DNA from: Nitrobacteraceae bacterium AZCC 1564
Lineage (GTDB): Bacteria; Pseudomonadota; Alphaproteobacteria; Rhizobiales; Xanthobacteraceae
Direction of reading: 5' to 3'
Length of the DNA stretch: 64,000 nucleotides
NCBI GenBank assembly: GCA_036924835.1
Contig: JBAGRR010000001.1
Coordinates: 2,108,001-2,172,000 of the forward strand
The notes under the pieces were generated by a model. The model was not told the DNA's origin. It was given only the letters and a program-made list of their open reading frames with translations, and did no database searches. Position 1 is the stretch's first letter; each line of letters opens with the position of its first letter. This document shows, one piece after another, positions 24,362 through 35,087 of the stretch. The position numbers and the translations under genes are program-made.

Positions 24362-27300
24362 ATGAGCGGGTCAGAGTTCGAGCGTGACGACATCAAGGTG
24401 GATGCGCCCATGGCGGACCAGGCCTTGAAACCACGCGAACACACTTGGCGCCCGACAGCCGAGGGTCTGTACGATCCTGCGCTGGAAAAAGACTCCTGCG
24501 GTGTCGGCTTCATCGCCAACATCAAGGGCAAGAAATCGCATCAGATCATCAGCGATGCGATCAGCATTCTTTGCAATCTCGAGCATCGCGGCGCCGTCGG
24601 CGCTGATCCACGCGCCGGCGACGGTGCGGGCATCCTCGTGCAGATTCCGCACGCGTTCTTCGCGCGCAAGGCCAAGGAACTCGGCTTCACGCTGCCGAAG
24701 CCCGGCGACTACGCCGTGGGCTCTCTCTTCATGCCGCGCGAAAAGCCATGGCGCGAGGTGATCCAGGGCATCATCGCGGATCAGGTCAAGAAAGAGCATC
24801 TGACGCTGATCGGCTGGCGCGAAGTGCCGACCGACAACTCATCGCTCGGTGAAACGGTCAAGCCGACCGAACCGAATGTGATGCAGGTGTTCATCGGCCG
24901 CGGCAAGAACACCAAGTCGGAAGACGATTTCGAACGTCATCTCTACATCCTGCGTAAGGCAATCTCGAACGCGATCTATCAGCGTCGCGAGCGCTCGCTT
25001 GCGGGCTATTATCCGATGTCGATGTCGTGCCGGACGGTTGTCTACAAGGGCATGTTCCTCGCCGACCAGCTCGGCAAGTACTATCCGGACCTGCACGAAG
25101 CGGACTTCGAATCTGCGCTGGCGCTGGTTCACCAGCGCTTCTCCACCAACACCTTCCCGGCGTGGTCGCTGGCGCATCCTTATCGCATGATCGCGCACAA
25201 CGGCGAGATCAACACGCTGCGCGGCAACGTCAACTGGATGGCCGCGCGCCAAGCCTCAGTGAGTTCGGAGCTCTACGGCGAGGACATCACCAAGCTCTGG
25301 CCGATTTCCTATGAAGGCCAGTCGGACACGGCTTGCTTCGACAACGCTCTCGAATTCCTCGTGCAGGGCGGTTACTCGCTGTCGCATGCCGTGATGATGA
25401 TGATTCCGGAAGCATGGGCCGGCAATCCGCTGATGGATGAGAAGCGCCGCTCGTTCTACGAATATCATGCAGCCTTGATGGAGCCGTGGGACGGCCCTGC
25501 GGCAATCGCCTTCACCGACGGCCGCCAGATCGGCGCGACGCTCGACCGTAACGGCCTTCGTCCGGCGCGCTATCTCGTGACCAAGGACGACCGCATCGTC
25601 ATGGCGTCCGAAATGGGCGTGCTGACCATTCCGGAGGACCAGATCGTCACCAAGTGGCGCCTGCAGCCCGGCAAGATGCTGCTGGTCGATCTTCAGCAGG
25701 GCCGCTTGATCCCCGACGACGAGATCAAGGCAGAGCTCGCCAAGAGCCATCCTTATCGCGAGTGGCTCGACCGCACGCAGATCGTGCTTGAGGACATGGC
25801 AGAATCGCCGGCCAAGGCCTCGCGTTCCAACCTATCGCTGCTCGATCGGCAGCAGACGTTTGGCTACAGCCAGGAAGACCTGAACATCCTGATGACGCCG
25901 ATGGCGTCCACCGGCGAAGAAGCCGCGGGCTCCATGGGCACCGACACGCCGCTGTCGGCGCTGTCGAACAAGCCGAAGTCGCTGTTCACGTACTTCAAGC
26001 AAAACTTCGCGCAGGTGACGAACCCGCCGATTGACCCGATCCGCGAGGAGCTGGTGATGAGTCTCGTCTCGATCATCGGCCCGCGTCCGAATCTGTTCGA
26101 CCTTGAAGGCCTGTCGAAGACCAAGCGCCTCGAAGTGCGTCAGCCGATTCTGACCGACGCGGACCTCGAGAAGATCCGTTCGATCGCGGAAGCCGCCGAC
26201 AATCACTTCAAGTCCCGCGCGCTCGACACCACCTTCCATGCGGGCCTTGGCGCCTCTGGCATGGAACAGGTGCTTGATGAACTGTGCGGACGCGCCGAAG
26301 CAGCCGTGCGTGAAGGCGTCAACATCATCATCCTGTCGGACCGCGCCGCTGGCTCCGACCGCGTTCCGATTCCGTCGCTGCTGGCCTGCGCCGCCGTGCA
26401 TCATCACCTGATCCGCGTCGGTCTGCGCACGTCCGTCGGTCTCGTGGTCGAGTCCGGTGAGCCGCGCGAAGTGCATCATTTTGCCTGTCTCGCGGGCTAT
26501 GGGGCCGAGGCGATCAATCCGTACCTGGCGTTTGAGTCCATCATCGCGATGAAGGACCAATTGCCGGCCAAGCTCGACGACAAGGAAATCGTTAAGCGCT
26601 ACATCAAGTCGATCGGCAAGGGCCTGCTCAAGGTCATGTCGAAGATGGGCATCTCCACCTATCAGTCTTATTGCGGCGCGCAGATCTTCGACGCCGTCGG
26701 CCTGAAGGCGGATTTCGTCGCGAAGTACTTCGCGGGCACGCACACGCGCATCGAGGGTGTCGGCCTTGCCGAGATCGCTGAAGAAGCCGTGCGCCGCCAC
26801 AGCGAGGCTTTCGGCGACCAACAGGTCTACAAGACCGCTCTCGACGTCGGCGGCGAATATGCCTTCCGTTCGCGGGGTGAAGAGCATGCGTGGAACGCGG
26901 AAACCGTTTCGCTCCTCCAGCATGCCGTGCGCGGCAATTCGCAGGAGCGCTATCGTGCGTTCGCGAAGGTTCTGAACGAACAGTCCGAGCGGCTGCTAAC
27001 GCTGCGCGGCCTGTTCCGCATCAAGACTGCCGAGGAAGACAAGCGCAAGCCGGTGCCTCTCGAGGAAGTCGAGCCGGCGAAGGAAATCGTCAAGCGCTTC
27101 GCCACCGGCGCGATGTCGTTCGGCTCGATTTCCCGTGAAGCCCACACCACGCTTGCGGTCGCCATGAACCGCATCGGCGGCAAATCCAACACCGGCGAAG
27201 GCGGCGAGGAAGCGGATCGCTTCAAGCCGCTTCCGAATGGCGACTCGCTGCGTTCAGCGATCAAGCAGGTAGCTTCGGGCCGTTTCGGCGTGACGACGGA

Positions 27301-29083
27301 ATATCTCGTCAACTCCGACATGATGCAGATCAAGATGGCGCAAGGCGCGAAGCCCGGCGAAGGCGGTCAGTTGCCCGGCCACAAGGTCGACGCGACCATC
27401 GCCAAGGTGCGTCACTCCACTCCGGGCGTCGGTCTGATTTCGCCGCCGCCGCACCACGACATCTATTCGATCGAAGACCTCGCGCAGCTCATCTACGACC
27501 TCAAGAACGTCAATCCGGACGGTCAGGTGTCGGTGAAGCTGGTTTCGGAAATCGGCGTCGGCACGGTTGCCGCGGGCGTTGCCAAGGCACGCGCCGACCA
27601 CGTCACCATTTCCGGCTTCGAGGGCGGCACGGGCGCTTCGCCTCTCACCTCGATCAAGCACGCCGGCTCGCCATGGGAGCTCGGCATCGCCGAAACCCAC
27701 CAGACGCTGGTGCGTGAACGTCTGCGCAGCCGGATCGTGGTGCAGGTCGACGGCGGCTTCCGCACCGGACGCGACGTCGTGATCGGCGCGCTGCTCGGCG
27801 CAGATGAAATGGGCTTCGCCACTGCTCCGCTGATTGCGGCGGGCTGCATCATGATGCGCAAGTGCCATCTCAACACCTGCCCGGTCGGCGTCGCGACGCA
27901 GGATCCTGTGCTGCGCAAGCGCTTCACTGGCCAGCCCGAGCACGTGATCAACTACTTCTTCTTCGTTGCCGAGGAAGTGCGCGAGATCATGGCGTCACTT
28001 GGCTTCCGCACCTTCCAGGAAATGGTCGGCCAGAGCCAGATGCTCGACCAGACACGCCTGTTGGCGCACTGGAAGGCAAAGGGGCTCGACTTCTCGAAGC
28101 TGTTCTACAAGCAGCAGGCGCTGCCCGGTCAGAAGATCTATCACGCGGAAGCGCAGGACCATCATCTTGAGAACGTGCTGGACCGCACGCTCATCAAGGA
28201 AGCCCGCGCAGCCATTGACCGCGGTGCTCCGGTGAAGATCTCCGCCGAGATCCACAACACCGACCGCAGCGCGGGCGCGATGCTGTCTGGTGCGGTGGCC
28301 AAAGCCTACGGCCACGAAGGTCTGCCGCTCGATACCATTCACGTCAGCCTCAAGGGCACCGCAGGCCAGGCATTCGGCGCGTGGCTGGCGCGTGGCGTCA
28401 CCTTCGATCTTGAAGGTGAAGGCAACGACTATGTCGGCAAGGGCCTCTCAGGTGGCCGCATCATCGTGCGTCCGCCGCGGATTTCAGGTATCGTGCCTGA
28501 AGAGTCCATCATCGTCGGCAACACTGTTCTCTACGGCGCGATCGAGGGTGAAGCCTATCTGCAAGGCGTGGCCGGCGAGCGTTTCGCCGTGCGCAACTCC
28601 GGTGCGATCGCCGTCGTTGAAGGTGCCGGCGATCACTGCTGTGAATACATGACCGGCGGTATCGTTGTCGTTCTCGGCCGCACTGGCCGTAACTTCGCGG
28701 CCGGCATGTCAGGCGGCGTCGCCTACGTCATCGACGAGGATGGCACGTTCGAAAAACGTTGCAACATGGCGATGGTCGAGCTTGAGCCCGTGCTTTCGGA
28801 AGAATTCGTCAACGAGAACGCGTTCCACCAGAGCGGCGATCTCGAAGCACATGGCCGGGTCGACGTGTTTGCGAACCTGCTCGGCGCGGACGTCGAGCGC
28901 TTGCACGTTCTGATCGCACGTCACGCCAAGCTCACCGGCTCGGCGCGAGCGCAGCACATTCTCGCGAACTGGAAGACGTATCTGCCGATGTTCCGCAAGG
29001 TCATGCCGGTCGAATACCGCCGCGCGCTGAAAGAACTGAAATCGCGCGAGCCGGAAGAGCCGAAAATCGCAATCGGCGCATGA
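24362..29083 (+). CDS. gltB: Glutamate synthase (NADPH) large subunit
   Basis: 1573 residues from ATG 24362, behind GGGGATAAGA. Order: a class II glutaminase domain whose Cys46 (DSCGVGF) becomes the N-terminal nucleophile after propeptide removal; a central domain; the FMN-binding synthase domain (from about 890; [38 protein letters not shown]); and the C-terminal beta-helix ([26 protein letters not shown]). The [3Fe-4S] cysteines are in [15 protein letters not shown]. It makes two glutamates from glutamine and 2-oxoglutarate. gltD follows after 43 bp. The long regulatory region upstream contains a sigma-54-like site. Confidence 0.98.
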   Translation: MSGSEFERDDIKVDAPMADQALKPREHTWRPTAEGLYDPALEKDSCGVGFIANIKGKKSHQIISDAISILCNLEHRGAVGADPRAGDGAGILVQIPHAFFARKAKELGFTLPKPGDYAVGSLFMPREKPWREVIQGIIADQVKKEHLTLIGWREVPTDNSSLGETVKPTEPNVMQVFIGRGKNTKSEDDFERHLYILRKAISNAIYQRRERSLAGYYPMSMSCRTVVYKGMFLADQLGKYYPDLHEADFESALALVHQRFSTNTFPAWSLAHPYRMIAHNGEINTLRGNVNWMAARQASVSSELYGEDITKLWPISYEGQSDTACFDNALEFLVQGGYSLSHAVMMMIPEAWAGNPLMDEKRRSFYEYHAALMEPWDGPAAIAFTDGRQIGATLDRNGLRPARYLVTKDDRIVMASEMGVLTIPEDQIVTKWRLQPGKMLLVDLQQGRLIPDDEIKAELAKSHPYREWLDRTQIVLEDMAESPAKASRSNLSLLDRQQTFGYSQEDLNILMTPMASTGEEAAGSMGTDTPLSALSNKPKSLFTYFKQNFAQVTNPPIDPIREELVMSLVSIIGPRPNLFDLEGLSKTKRLEVRQPILTDADLEKIRSIAEAADNHFKSRALDTTFHAGLGASGMEQVLDELCGRAEAAVREGVNIIILSDRAAGSDRVPIPSLLACAAVHHHLIRVGLRTSVGLVVESGEPREVHHFACLAGYGAEAINPYLAFESIIAMKDQLPAKLDDKEIVKRYIKSIGKGLLKVMSKMGISTYQSYCGAQIFDAVGLKADFVAKYFAGTHTRIEGVGLAEIAEEAVRRHSEAFGDQQVYKTALDVGGEYAFRSRGEEHAWNAETVSLLQHAVRGNSQERYRAFAKVLNEQSERLLTLRGLFRIKTAEEDKRKPVPLEEVEPAKEIVKRFATGAMSFGSISREAHTTLAVAMNRIGGKSNTGEGGEEADRFKPLPNGDSLRSAIKQVASGRFGVTTEYLVNSDMMQIKMAQGAKPGEGGQLPGHKVDATIAKVRHSTPGVGLISPPPHHDIYSIEDLAQLIYDLKNVNPDGQVSVKLVSEIGVGTVAAGVAKARADHVTISGFEGGTGASPLTSIKHAGSPWELGIAETHQTLVRERLRSRIVVQVDGGFRTGRDVVIGALLGADEMGFATAPLIAAGCIMMRKCHLNTCPVGVATQDPVLRKRFTGQPEHVINYFFFVAEEVREIMASLGFRTFQEMVGQSQMLDQTRLLAHWKAKGLDFSKLFYKQQALPGQKIYHAEAQDHHLENVLDRTLIKEARAAIDRGAPVKISAEIHNTDRSAGAMLSGAVAKAYGHEGLPLDTIHVSLKGTAGQAFGAWLARGVTFDLEGEGNDYVGKGLSGGRIIVRPPRISGIVPEESIIVGNTVLYGAIEGEAYLQGVAGERFAVRNSGAIAVVEGAGDHCCEYMTGGIVVVLGRTGRNFAAGMSGGVAYVIDEDGTFEKRCNMAMVELEPVLSEEFVNENAFHQSGDLEAHGRVDVFANLLGADVERLHVLIARHAKLTGSARAQHILANWKTYLPMFRKVMPVEYRRALKELKSREPEEPKIAIGA

Positions 29084-29126
29084 GTAAATCGGTTTTTGGA
29101 TTCTCCTTGTCGGAGCTTCGGGTTTA

Positions 29127-30584
29127 ATGGGTAAGGTTACAGGTTTTCTCGAGATCGAGCGCAGCGAGCGCCAGTACACGCCGGTCGCCGAGCGGGTGAA
29201 GCATTTCAAGGAATTCGTCATCCCGCTGAGCGAGAAGGACGTTCGCGATCAGGCAGCGCGCTGCATGAATTGCGGCATTCCGTATTGCCATGGCACTGGC
29301 TCGGTTCAGCCCGGCACACCCGGCTGTCCGGTCAACAACCAGATCCCGGACTGGAACGACCTCGTCTACAACGGCAACTGGGAAGAAGCGTCGCGCAATC
29401 TGCATTCGACCAACAACTTCCCGGAATTCACCGGCCGCATCTGCCCGGCGCCGTGTGAAGCGTCCTGTACGTTGAACATCAACGACAATCCGGTCACGAT
29501 CAAAACCATCGAATGCGCCATCGTCGACCGCGCCTGGGACAACGGCTGGCTCAAGCCGGAAATCGCCACGCAGAAGACCGGTAAGAAGATCGCCGTGGTC
29601 GGATCCGGCCCCGCCGGCCTCGCTTGTGCCCAGCAGCTCGCGCGGGCCGGCCACGAGGTGCACGTGTTCGAAAAGTTCGCCAAGGCCGGCGGTCTGCTCC
29701 GCTACGGCATTCCGGACTTCAAAATGGAAAAGGGCATCATCGACCGCCGCGTGGCGCAGATGGAAGGCGAAGGCGTGGTCTTCCACTACAACACCGTGGT
29801 GGGCGGCGCTTATGCAGGCGCGACCGATCCGCAGGATCTGTTGAAGAACTTCCATGCGGTGGCGCTGACCGGCGGTGCGGAAGCGCCGCGTGATTTGCCA
29901 ATCCCGGGCCGCGACCTCGACGGCATCCACTACGCCATGGACTTCCTGCCGCAGCAGAACCGCCGCGTCAGCAACGAGCCGCTGAACGGCACCCGCGAAA
30001 TTCTCGCCAAGGGCAAGCATGTGGTGGTGATCGGCGGAGGCGATACCGGTTCGGACTGCATTGGCACCTCGATCCGTCAGGGCGCCTTGTCAGTCACGCA
30101 GCTTGAAATCATGGCGGCTCCGCCGGAGCGCGAAAACAAGGGCCTCACCTGGCCGAACTGGCCGCTGAAGATGCGCACCTCGTCGAGCCAGGCGGAAGGC
30201 GCCAAGCGCGAATACGCCGTGCTGACGCAAAAGTTCTCCGGCGACAACGGCAAGGTGACGAAGCTGCACTGCGTGCAGGTGGACGAGAAATTCCAGCCAG
30301 TGCCCGGCACGGAGTTCGAGCTGAAGGCCGAACTGGTGCTGCTGGCCATGGGCTTCGTCCACCCGGTCCACGAAGGCCTGCTCAAGAAGCTCGGCGTCGA
30401 ACTCGACCCGCGCGGCAACGTGCGTGCCTCGACCAACGATTATCAGACGTCGATCCCGAAGGTGTTCTCCTCGGGCGACATGCGCCGCGGCCAGTCGCTC
30501 GTCGTCTGGGCAATCCGTGAGGGCCGCCAGTGTGCGGCGTCGATCGATCAGTATCTGATGGGATCGACCACCCTGCCCCGTTGA
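29127..30584 (+). CDS. gltD: Glutamate synthase (NADPH) small subunit
   Basis: 485 residues. The N-terminal cysteine clusters for two [4Fe-4S] centres are in [11 protein letters not shown] and [15 protein letters not shown]. The FAD site is [20 protein letters not shown], and the NADPH site is [14 protein letters not shown]. The C-terminal [15 protein letters not shown] is typical. It oxidises NADPH and passes electrons to the large subunit encoded just upstream. The start ATGGGTAAG lies in GGGTTTA context, with a modest ribosome binding site. A bidirectional terminator follows 25 bp after the stop. Confidence 0.97.
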   Translation: MGKVTGFLEIERSERQYTPVAERVKHFKEFVIPLSEKDVRDQAARCMNCGIPYCHGTGSVQPGTPGCPVNNQIPDWNDLVYNGNWEEASRNLHSTNNFPEFTGRICPAPCEASCTLNINDNPVTIKTIECAIVDRAWDNGWLKPEIATQKTGKKIAVVGSGPAGLACAQQLARAGHEVHVFEKFAKAGGLLRYGIPDFKMEKGIIDRRVAQMEGEGVVFHYNTVVGGAYAGATDPQDLLKNFHAVALTGGAEAPRDLPIPGRDLDGIHYAMDFLPQQNRRVSNEPLNGTREILAKGKHVVVIGGGDTGSDCIGTSIRQGALSVTQLEIMAAPPERENKGLTWPNWPLKMRTSSSQAEGAKREYAVLTQKFSGDNGKVTKLHCVQVDEKFQPVPGTEFELKAELVLLAMGFVHPVHEGLLKKLGVELDPRGNVRASTNDYQTSIPKVFSSGDMRRGQSLVVWAIREGRQCAASIDQYLMGSTTLPR

Positions 30585-30608
30585 CCCCTTTTCACAGAAA
30601 TAAGCAAA

Positions 30609-30632
30609 AAGCCCCGCCATCGCGGGGCTTTT
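30609..30632. terminator. Bidirectional terminator between gltD and the 56-aa membrane protein
   Basis: GCCCCGC (30611-30617) pairs with GCGGGGC (30622-30628), flanked by AAAA on the left and TTTT on the right. It can end gltD on the plus strand and the small convergent gene (stop at 30636) on the minus strand. Confidence 0.88.
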
Positions 30633-30635
30633 GAT

Positions 30636-30806
30636 TCATGACTTCCGCGACGCGCGCCACTCGAGGATGGCAGCCATCAACCCAAACAGAGATGTCGCAT
30701 AGAGCACGTGGCGGTCAATACCGAACACGTAACCTAACATCGCAACAAACCAGATCGATCCCGTGAACCACAGGGCGATGACAAGCGAGGTGGGCAGACG
30801 GCTCAT
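30636..30806 (-). CDS. Small two-helix membrane protein (56 aa)
   Basis: Translated by hand from ATG 30806 to TGA 30638-30636. MSRLPTSLVIALWFTGS starts a hydrophobic segment (about 8-30), then GIDRHVLYATSLFGLMAAIL forms a second, and the end is EWRASRKS, positively charged and presumably cytoplasmic. Both helices have clean boundaries and the gene ends at a shared terminator, so it is very likely real although short. AAGAAAG lies about five bases upstream. Element D begins 19 bp upstream of the start codon, so its promoter must be inside or beyond the repeat. The function is unknown. Confidence 0.75.
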   Translation of the reverse strand: MSRLPTSLVIALWFTGSIWFVAMLGYVFGIDRHVLYATSLFGLMAAILEWRASRKS

Positions 30807-30825
30807 TGAACTTTCTTCGAACTGC

Positions 30826-30989
30826 CTAGTGTCCCGATTGCGAAGTTCGCATCATTCCGCTGCACCTTCGTTTGCGAACTTCGGAATCGAAGGACACTAG
30901 CAAGTCATTGTTCTCGTGTGGCTTTGGTTCAGAAGTCCGCATTCCTGACTCGCCGCCCAAATGATGCGGCTTCTGAACCGCCACACGAG
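30826..30989. repeat. CTAG dual-hairpin element, copy D
   Basis: Hairpin 1 (30826-30900) runs CTAGTGTCC...GGACACTAG; its 16-bp stem (30835-30850 with 30874-30889, core GCGAAGTTCGC) has one mismatch. A 12-bp linker (30901-30912) follows. Hairpin 2 (30913-30989) runs CTCGTGTGG...CCACACGAG; its stem GGTTCAGAAGTCCGCAT has one base missing in the right arm. Both ends of hairpin 2 carry the same change from CTAG (CTCG / CGAG), so even the outermost bases changed in a paired way. Copy D is nearly identical to copy G, including loop bases. It lies just upstream of the 56-residue membrane protein. Confidence 0.93.
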
Positions 30990-31136
30990 ATCCTTTGACA
31001 GATCCACACAGCGCCGTCGTCTCACTGCGCGCAGAAGGCCAAATGATTTTGCGAAATGCGCTCAGTTTTTGCCGATGTGACGGCAACACAGCTGTGCTGA
31101 TCGGAAGGCACGTCTTGGCGTAGTTCGCGAGGTAAG

Positions 31137-31168
31137 AAAAAGGCCCCGTCCGGCGACAGGGCCTTTTT
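31137..31168 (-). terminator. Intrinsic terminator of the DUF1236 gene
   Basis: AAAAAGGCCC (31137-31146) pairs with GGGCCTTTTT (31159-31168). On the minus strand it follows the stop at 31190 by about 20 bp and ends in a T-run. Confidence 0.9.
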
Positions 31169-31189
31169 CTCCGCATTCATGAGGTCGGA

Positions 31190-31576
31190 TTACTCGATCA
31201 CGCGGATGACACGGCGGCTGCGCGGTTCAACGATCACGCGCTGATCGTTCACCACCGCGTAGCTGTATTCCGCATGACGCGGCACCGGGTGAACTTCAAC
31301 GTAGGTCGGCAGCGGCTCACCGACGACCACGCGTTCGCGCACGACAACCGAATGTGCAGGTGCGCCGGTGACGGAAGAAATCACTGCTGTCGGGATGTCA
31401 ACCGCGGCACCAACCGCCGCACCCACAGTGCCGCCGACGACTGCACCAACCGGGCCGCCTACTGCGCCACCTGCGGCCGCACCGTTATTTGCGCCTTCAA
31501 CAGTGGCGGCCTGTGCAAACGCCAGATTCGGTGACAAGGCAAGGACCGCAACGGTCACCGCTGTACGAACTTTCAT
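31190..31576 (-). CDS. DUF1236-type exported protein
   Basis: 128 residues. Signal peptide MKVRTAVTVAVLALSPNLAFAQ. A Gly/Ala/Val-rich segment (about 28-62, with repeats such as GAVGGPVGAVVGGTVGAAVG) resembles a glycine-zipper membrane-inserting stretch. The C-terminal part has EVHPVPRHAEYSYAVVNDQRVIVEPRSRRVIRVIE, the short beta domain named DUF1236. The family is periplasmic or envelope-associated and uncharacterised. GGAGGAATGAC gives a strong ribosome binding site. A 9-bp hairpin GAGGGTGAC/GTCACCCTC (31600-31626) sits just upstream in the leader and could influence expression. Confidence 0.82.
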   Translation of the reverse strand: MKVRTAVTVAVLALSPNLAFAQAATVEGANNGAAAGGAVGGPVGAVVGGTVGAAVGAAVDIPTAVISSVTGAPAHSVVVRERVVVGEPLPTYVEVHPVPRHAEYSYAVVNDQRVIVEPRSRRVIRVIE

Positions 31577-31700
31577 GTCATTCCTCCAGTACGAATTCAG
31601 AGGGTGACCAACGGCTCGTCACCCTCGACCGTTCCGGAAAAACGACGATGGAACATCACGGAACTTTATGGATGGAACGGAACACGTCCGCGCCAAACGC

Positions 31701-33329
31701 TTAGCGCGAGAACCAAGGGAAGAAAGACGAAAATCCACTCGGCGGAGGATGAGGCGCATCGCGCGGCGTGCGCTGGCGAGGTGAACCAGCTTGCGCCTGT
31801 CCACCTGCATCGACGAAACCTTGTGCTGGCTTCTTTGGTTTTGGCTTCGAAGGTGCGGTTGAAGTCGCGGAGCCTTCTGATGGCGCCGCAACAACAGCCG
31901 GATCTCCTGCAGGCGCGGTCAGTGATCCGACTTCACGCCGCGGCCAGGAAAAATCATCCGCGCGACCAGCGGGCGCGCTGAGGGGTTCGCCCTTAACAAG
32001 GGTCCGTGAGGCCAATGCATCGACCGATGTAGGGCGCGCTCCCGCACCACCCAGCAGTTCATCGCCACCGACAGATGACGCGACCAGCGGCACAATCGGC
32101 CCCACGAGCGGACGCGGACGTCCTGCAGCATCAGGCGTGACGTTGGGGCTGACATTCGCTTCAGGCTCTGTCGGCAATTCCACCGGCGCAGTCCGCGATC
32201 CCAGCACACGACGAATTTCGCGCTCCGTATAGTGCGCAAGCTTACGTGCACCGGCCTTAGTGAAGTACACGCCGTCTGATGATCGCAGTCGGCGGATCTG
32301 ACCTTCAAAGTCCGGACCCTGCTGCGCGAAACGTCCCGCATCATCGACGAATCCATCCCACACATCGACGTAGGTGATTCCGGCCTTGCCGGCCGCGTCG
32401 CGATAAAGAGCGTCGAGGAACAGCATGTCCGATGTGGCCTTCGGGCCACGTACCGCAGGAAGACCGACCCAAAGTATCGGCACGCCCTTGGTCTTGAGGA
32501 CTGCGATCATCTCCTCGATCTTCTTCGAGTAGAGTTCGACCCAGCGGTCATCACGGAATTCATAGGAGCCGCCGCCCGAACGCGCAGCCTTCTCTGGCGC
32601 GATGATGCCCGGCTGCTCGTCGTCATCGGGAGCAACTTCATTGTCACCGGGTTTGGTGTCCGCAGGCTTATTGTCCGCAGCCTTGCTATCCGCGTTGGTG
32701 TCGGCCGCCTTGTCGTCAGGCTTCTTGGCACCTTTCTTGTCAGCCTTGTCGTTGCCCTTGGCGTCGGGCTTCTTCTCCGGTTCACGGATCGGAATGCGAT
32801 CATGAAGGCCGAGCATGACCACGATCACATCCGGCTTCTCAGTTGCGAGAATGCCCTTGGCCGCCGCGGCCCAGTCGGATGGCTCCCCCTTGGGCTGGTA
32901 TTTGATCAGACCGGATACGGTCTTGTGCTTGCGGATCACGCCGAGTTCAGGCGTTTCCGATAGCGCGTCTTCGAGACCATAGGCCAGCCAGTCGGCCATC
33001 GCGTCGCCAAGCACCAGCACGTTGCGATCGGCTGGCGCCTCCCGCTTCGCAGGTGGAGGAGCGCGCGAAAAGTCCTGCGGGCGCGGAGCCTGCTGCTGCT
33101 CTGAGGGGCGGGGACCAAACACATCGCCAAACGGCGAGAAGAACCCTCCGCCGCCGCCACGCTGCTGTGGATGCTGCGGAGCCGGACGACGACCGAAGCC
33201 AAAACCGAAATCAAAAAACTGCGCCGAAGCCGGTGCAACGATGCCGAACATCATCGATGCGGCAACCGCCAACACGATGAGCGGACCGCGTTCGGTGAAC
33301 AAGCGCAGGAAAGGCTTCCGTTTCGACAT
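31701..33329 (-). CDS. DUF459 SGNH-hydrolase-like periplasmic protein
   Basis: 542 residues from ATG 33329; a GTG nine bases further up is possible. An N-terminal membrane segment (about 17-36) anchors or exports it. A Pro/Gly-rich stretch follows, then the DUF459 core in two parts: NVLVLGDAMADWLAYGLEDAL (the GDS-like block) with VVMLGLHDRIPI, and after a Lys/Asp/Ala-rich insert, PILWVGLPAVRGPKATSDML and GVYFTKAGARKLAHYTEREI (the terminal DxxH-like block). The GDS serine is replaced by Ala in GDAMAD, as in several DUF459 members, so hydrolysis is uncertain. The last 120 residues are Pro/Ser-rich. It may act on cell-wall or exopolysaccharide acyl groups; this is inference. Confidence 0.82.
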   Translation of the reverse strand: MSKRKPFLRLFTERGPLIVLAVAASMMFGIVAPASAQFFDFGFGFGRRPAPQHPQQRGGGGGFFSPFGDVFGPRPSEQQQAPRPQDFSRAPPPAKREAPADRNVLVLGDAMADWLAYGLEDALSETPELGVIRKHKTVSGLIKYQPKGEPSDWAAAAKGILATEKPDVIVVMLGLHDRIPIREPEKKPDAKGNDKADKKGAKKPDDKAADTNADSKAADNKPADTKPGDNEVAPDDDEQPGIIAPEKAARSGGGSYEFRDDRWVELYSKKIEEMIAVLKTKGVPILWVGLPAVRGPKATSDMLFLDALYRDAAGKAGITYVDVWDGFVDDAGRFAQQGPDFEGQIRRLRSSDGVYFTKAGARKLAHYTEREIRRVLGSRTAPVELPTEPEANVSPNVTPDAAGRPRPLVGPIVPLVASSVGGDELLGGAGARPTSVDALASRTLVKGEPLSAPAGRADDFSWPRREVGSLTAPAGDPAVVAAPSEGSATSTAPSKPKPKKPAQGFVDAGGQAQAGSPRQRTPRDAPHPPPSGFSSFFPWFSR

Positions 33330-33555
33330 CTGTCTCACAAGGCAGAGAAACCGTTACGTCAAAATAATAGCAGATTCAGGCCCGAACGGGGCGAAATCGC
33401 GCATCATAAACGGCTCTCCCGCTGTTTCCGTCAAGGGCTGTCAGGGCGAAATGACCGGGATTGTTCCCGGCGATTCTGCGTGAAAAATTGCCAGAATTCC
33501 GACGAGCACCATACATCGGCGACACAGTAGCCGCGGTAAGTGCAGTGCCCCCTTC

Positions 33556-34980
33556 TCACGGCCGGATACCTTCTTCCACAATCTCCTCCTCAGCGACGCT
33601 GGCGGCAAGGCAACCATCGGCGGACGGGATAGGCTTTTGCCATCCGCCCCGCGCGAACCAGAGCATACAGAACATGGCGGTGGCGACATTCGCGATCGGG
33701 AACGACCACCAGATGCCCTCGGCCTGCAGCGGCGTCACCTTCGAAAGAACGTAGGCGAGAGGCAGCTGAAAAACACATTGAGAGACGAGTGCGACGATCA
33801 TCGCCGCCATCATGTTGCCCGAGGCGCGGAAGGCCGATACCACGCAAAGCTGCATGCCGATGCCGCCCCATGTCAGGCACATCATGCGGATGAAGTGTGC
33901 TCCCTCCGCGATAACGCCGGCGTCAGCCGGCACGAAGAACGCCACCACCGCGGGAGCAAAAATGAAAACGCTGAGACCGACCACACTGAGCAGTCCGAGG
34001 CCCATCAAAATCCCAAGCTTCGCCGCACGTTCAGCGCGTGCGAGGCTTCCAGCGCCGATGTTCTGTCCGACCAGCGTCGAAACTGACATCGACAGAGCCA
34101 TGGCCGGAACAGTGATGAACTGCAGCACGTTCGCACCGACGCCATAGGCCGCGAGAGTCTGGGTGCCAAATCCAGCAACCAGGAACGACATCGCCATTGG
34201 GCCTAAGCCCCGCGCCGACAGTTCGACGGAGCCCGGCAACCCAAGCAGAAACGCGCGCTTGATATAGGAGAAGTCGGGACGCAGGTTGGCCCACGTCAGC
34301 TTGATGCCATTCCGCCCGCGAAACAGTAGAACGATACCCGCTGTCGCCGCCAAGGCTTGCGTCAACAGGGTTGCAAACGCCGCGCCGGTCACGCCCAACG
34401 GCGGCAGCGGGCCTGCGCCGTAGATAAAGAGCGGATCGAGCGTGAAATTCAGCACGACCATACAGACGAGGATGATAAGCGGCATCCGCATCTGACCAAC
34501 GCCGCGCATCAGCGCCTGAAACATGGCGTAGAGAAATACGAAGATCACTCCAAAGAACGAAACCCGCATGAAACTCAGCGCGTTCGCATAGACATCCGGA
34601 GCGACGCCGAGCCAGCGGATCAGGTGTGGAGCGATGGCGTATCCCGCCAATGCGAAAATCGCAGAGATCAGCGCGACCATCATCATGGTCTGAGCCGCCA
34701 CGTGATTGACCATGTCATGGTCTCCGGCACCGGCATAGCGCGTGCACAACGTCGCGCCGGCGATACCAAATCCCGCTCCGGCCGCGATCACCAGAAACAT
34801 CACGGGCATGTTGAGCGAGACGGCAGCTACAGCAGCAGCACCGAGCCGCCCCACCCAGAACGCATCCGTGAGCTGGTAGCCGGTCTGCAGCAGGTTCCCG
34901 AGCATCACAGGAATGGCGAAGCGCACCAGCGCCAGACCGATCGGCCCTTCGGTGAACAGGCGGGGACCTCGAGAAGCCAT
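33556..34980 (-). CDS. MATE-family multidrug/toxin exporter
   Basis: 474 residues with about 12 hydrophobic segments in two related halves. N-terminal LVRFAIPVMLGNLLQTGYQLTDAFWVGRLG and the central LLGLPGSVELSARGLGPM are MATE signatures. It should export cationic drugs or metabolites by Na+ or H+ antiport. GGGAG lies upstream of the ATG. The gene is divergent from a TetR-family regulator, and two matching operator-like repeats lie in the 107 bp between them, so repression by that regulator is very likely. The ligand that relieves repression is unknown. Confidence 0.92.
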   Translation of the reverse strand: MASRGPRLFTEGPIGLALVRFAIPVMLGNLLQTGYQLTDAFWVGRLGAAAVAAVSLNMPVMFLVIAAGAGFGIAGATLCTRYAGAGDHDMVNHVAAQTMMMVALISAIFALAGYAIAPHLIRWLGVAPDVYANALSFMRVSFFGVIFVFLYAMFQALMRGVGQMRMPLIILVCMVVLNFTLDPLFIYGAGPLPPLGVTGAAFATLLTQALAATAGIVLLFRGRNGIKLTWANLRPDFSYIKRAFLLGLPGSVELSARGLGPMAMSFLVAGFGTQTLAAYGVGANVLQFITVPAMALSMSVSTLVGQNIGAGSLARAERAAKLGILMGLGLLSVVGLSVFIFAPAVVAFFVPADAGVIAEGAHFIRMMCLTWGGIGMQLCVVSAFRASGNMMAAMIVALVSQCVFQLPLAYVLSKVTPLQAEGIWWSFPIANVATAMFCMLWFARGGWQKPIPSADGCLAASVAEEEIVEEGIRP

Positions 34981-34995
34981 CGTGGGACATCTCCC

Positions 34996-35071
34996 ATAAA
35001 TTAGATTACTTGGTCTAATTTATAAACCGATTGGCCGTGGGATCAATGATTGATAGACTAAACAATCTAAC
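34996..35071. promoter_or_regulatory. Paired TetR-type operators between the MATE and tetR genes
   Basis: Site 1 is a perfect 10-bp inverted repeat, ATAAATTAGA (34996-35005) and TCTAATTTAT (35014-35023). Site 2 (35052-35071), read on the minus strand, gives TTAGATTGTTTAGTCTAT. Both share TTAGATTnnTTnGTCTA. Two related sites between divergent exporter and regulator genes suggest one protein represses both. Confidence 0.75.
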
Positions 35072-35087
35072 TTACTCGTGAGCTACG

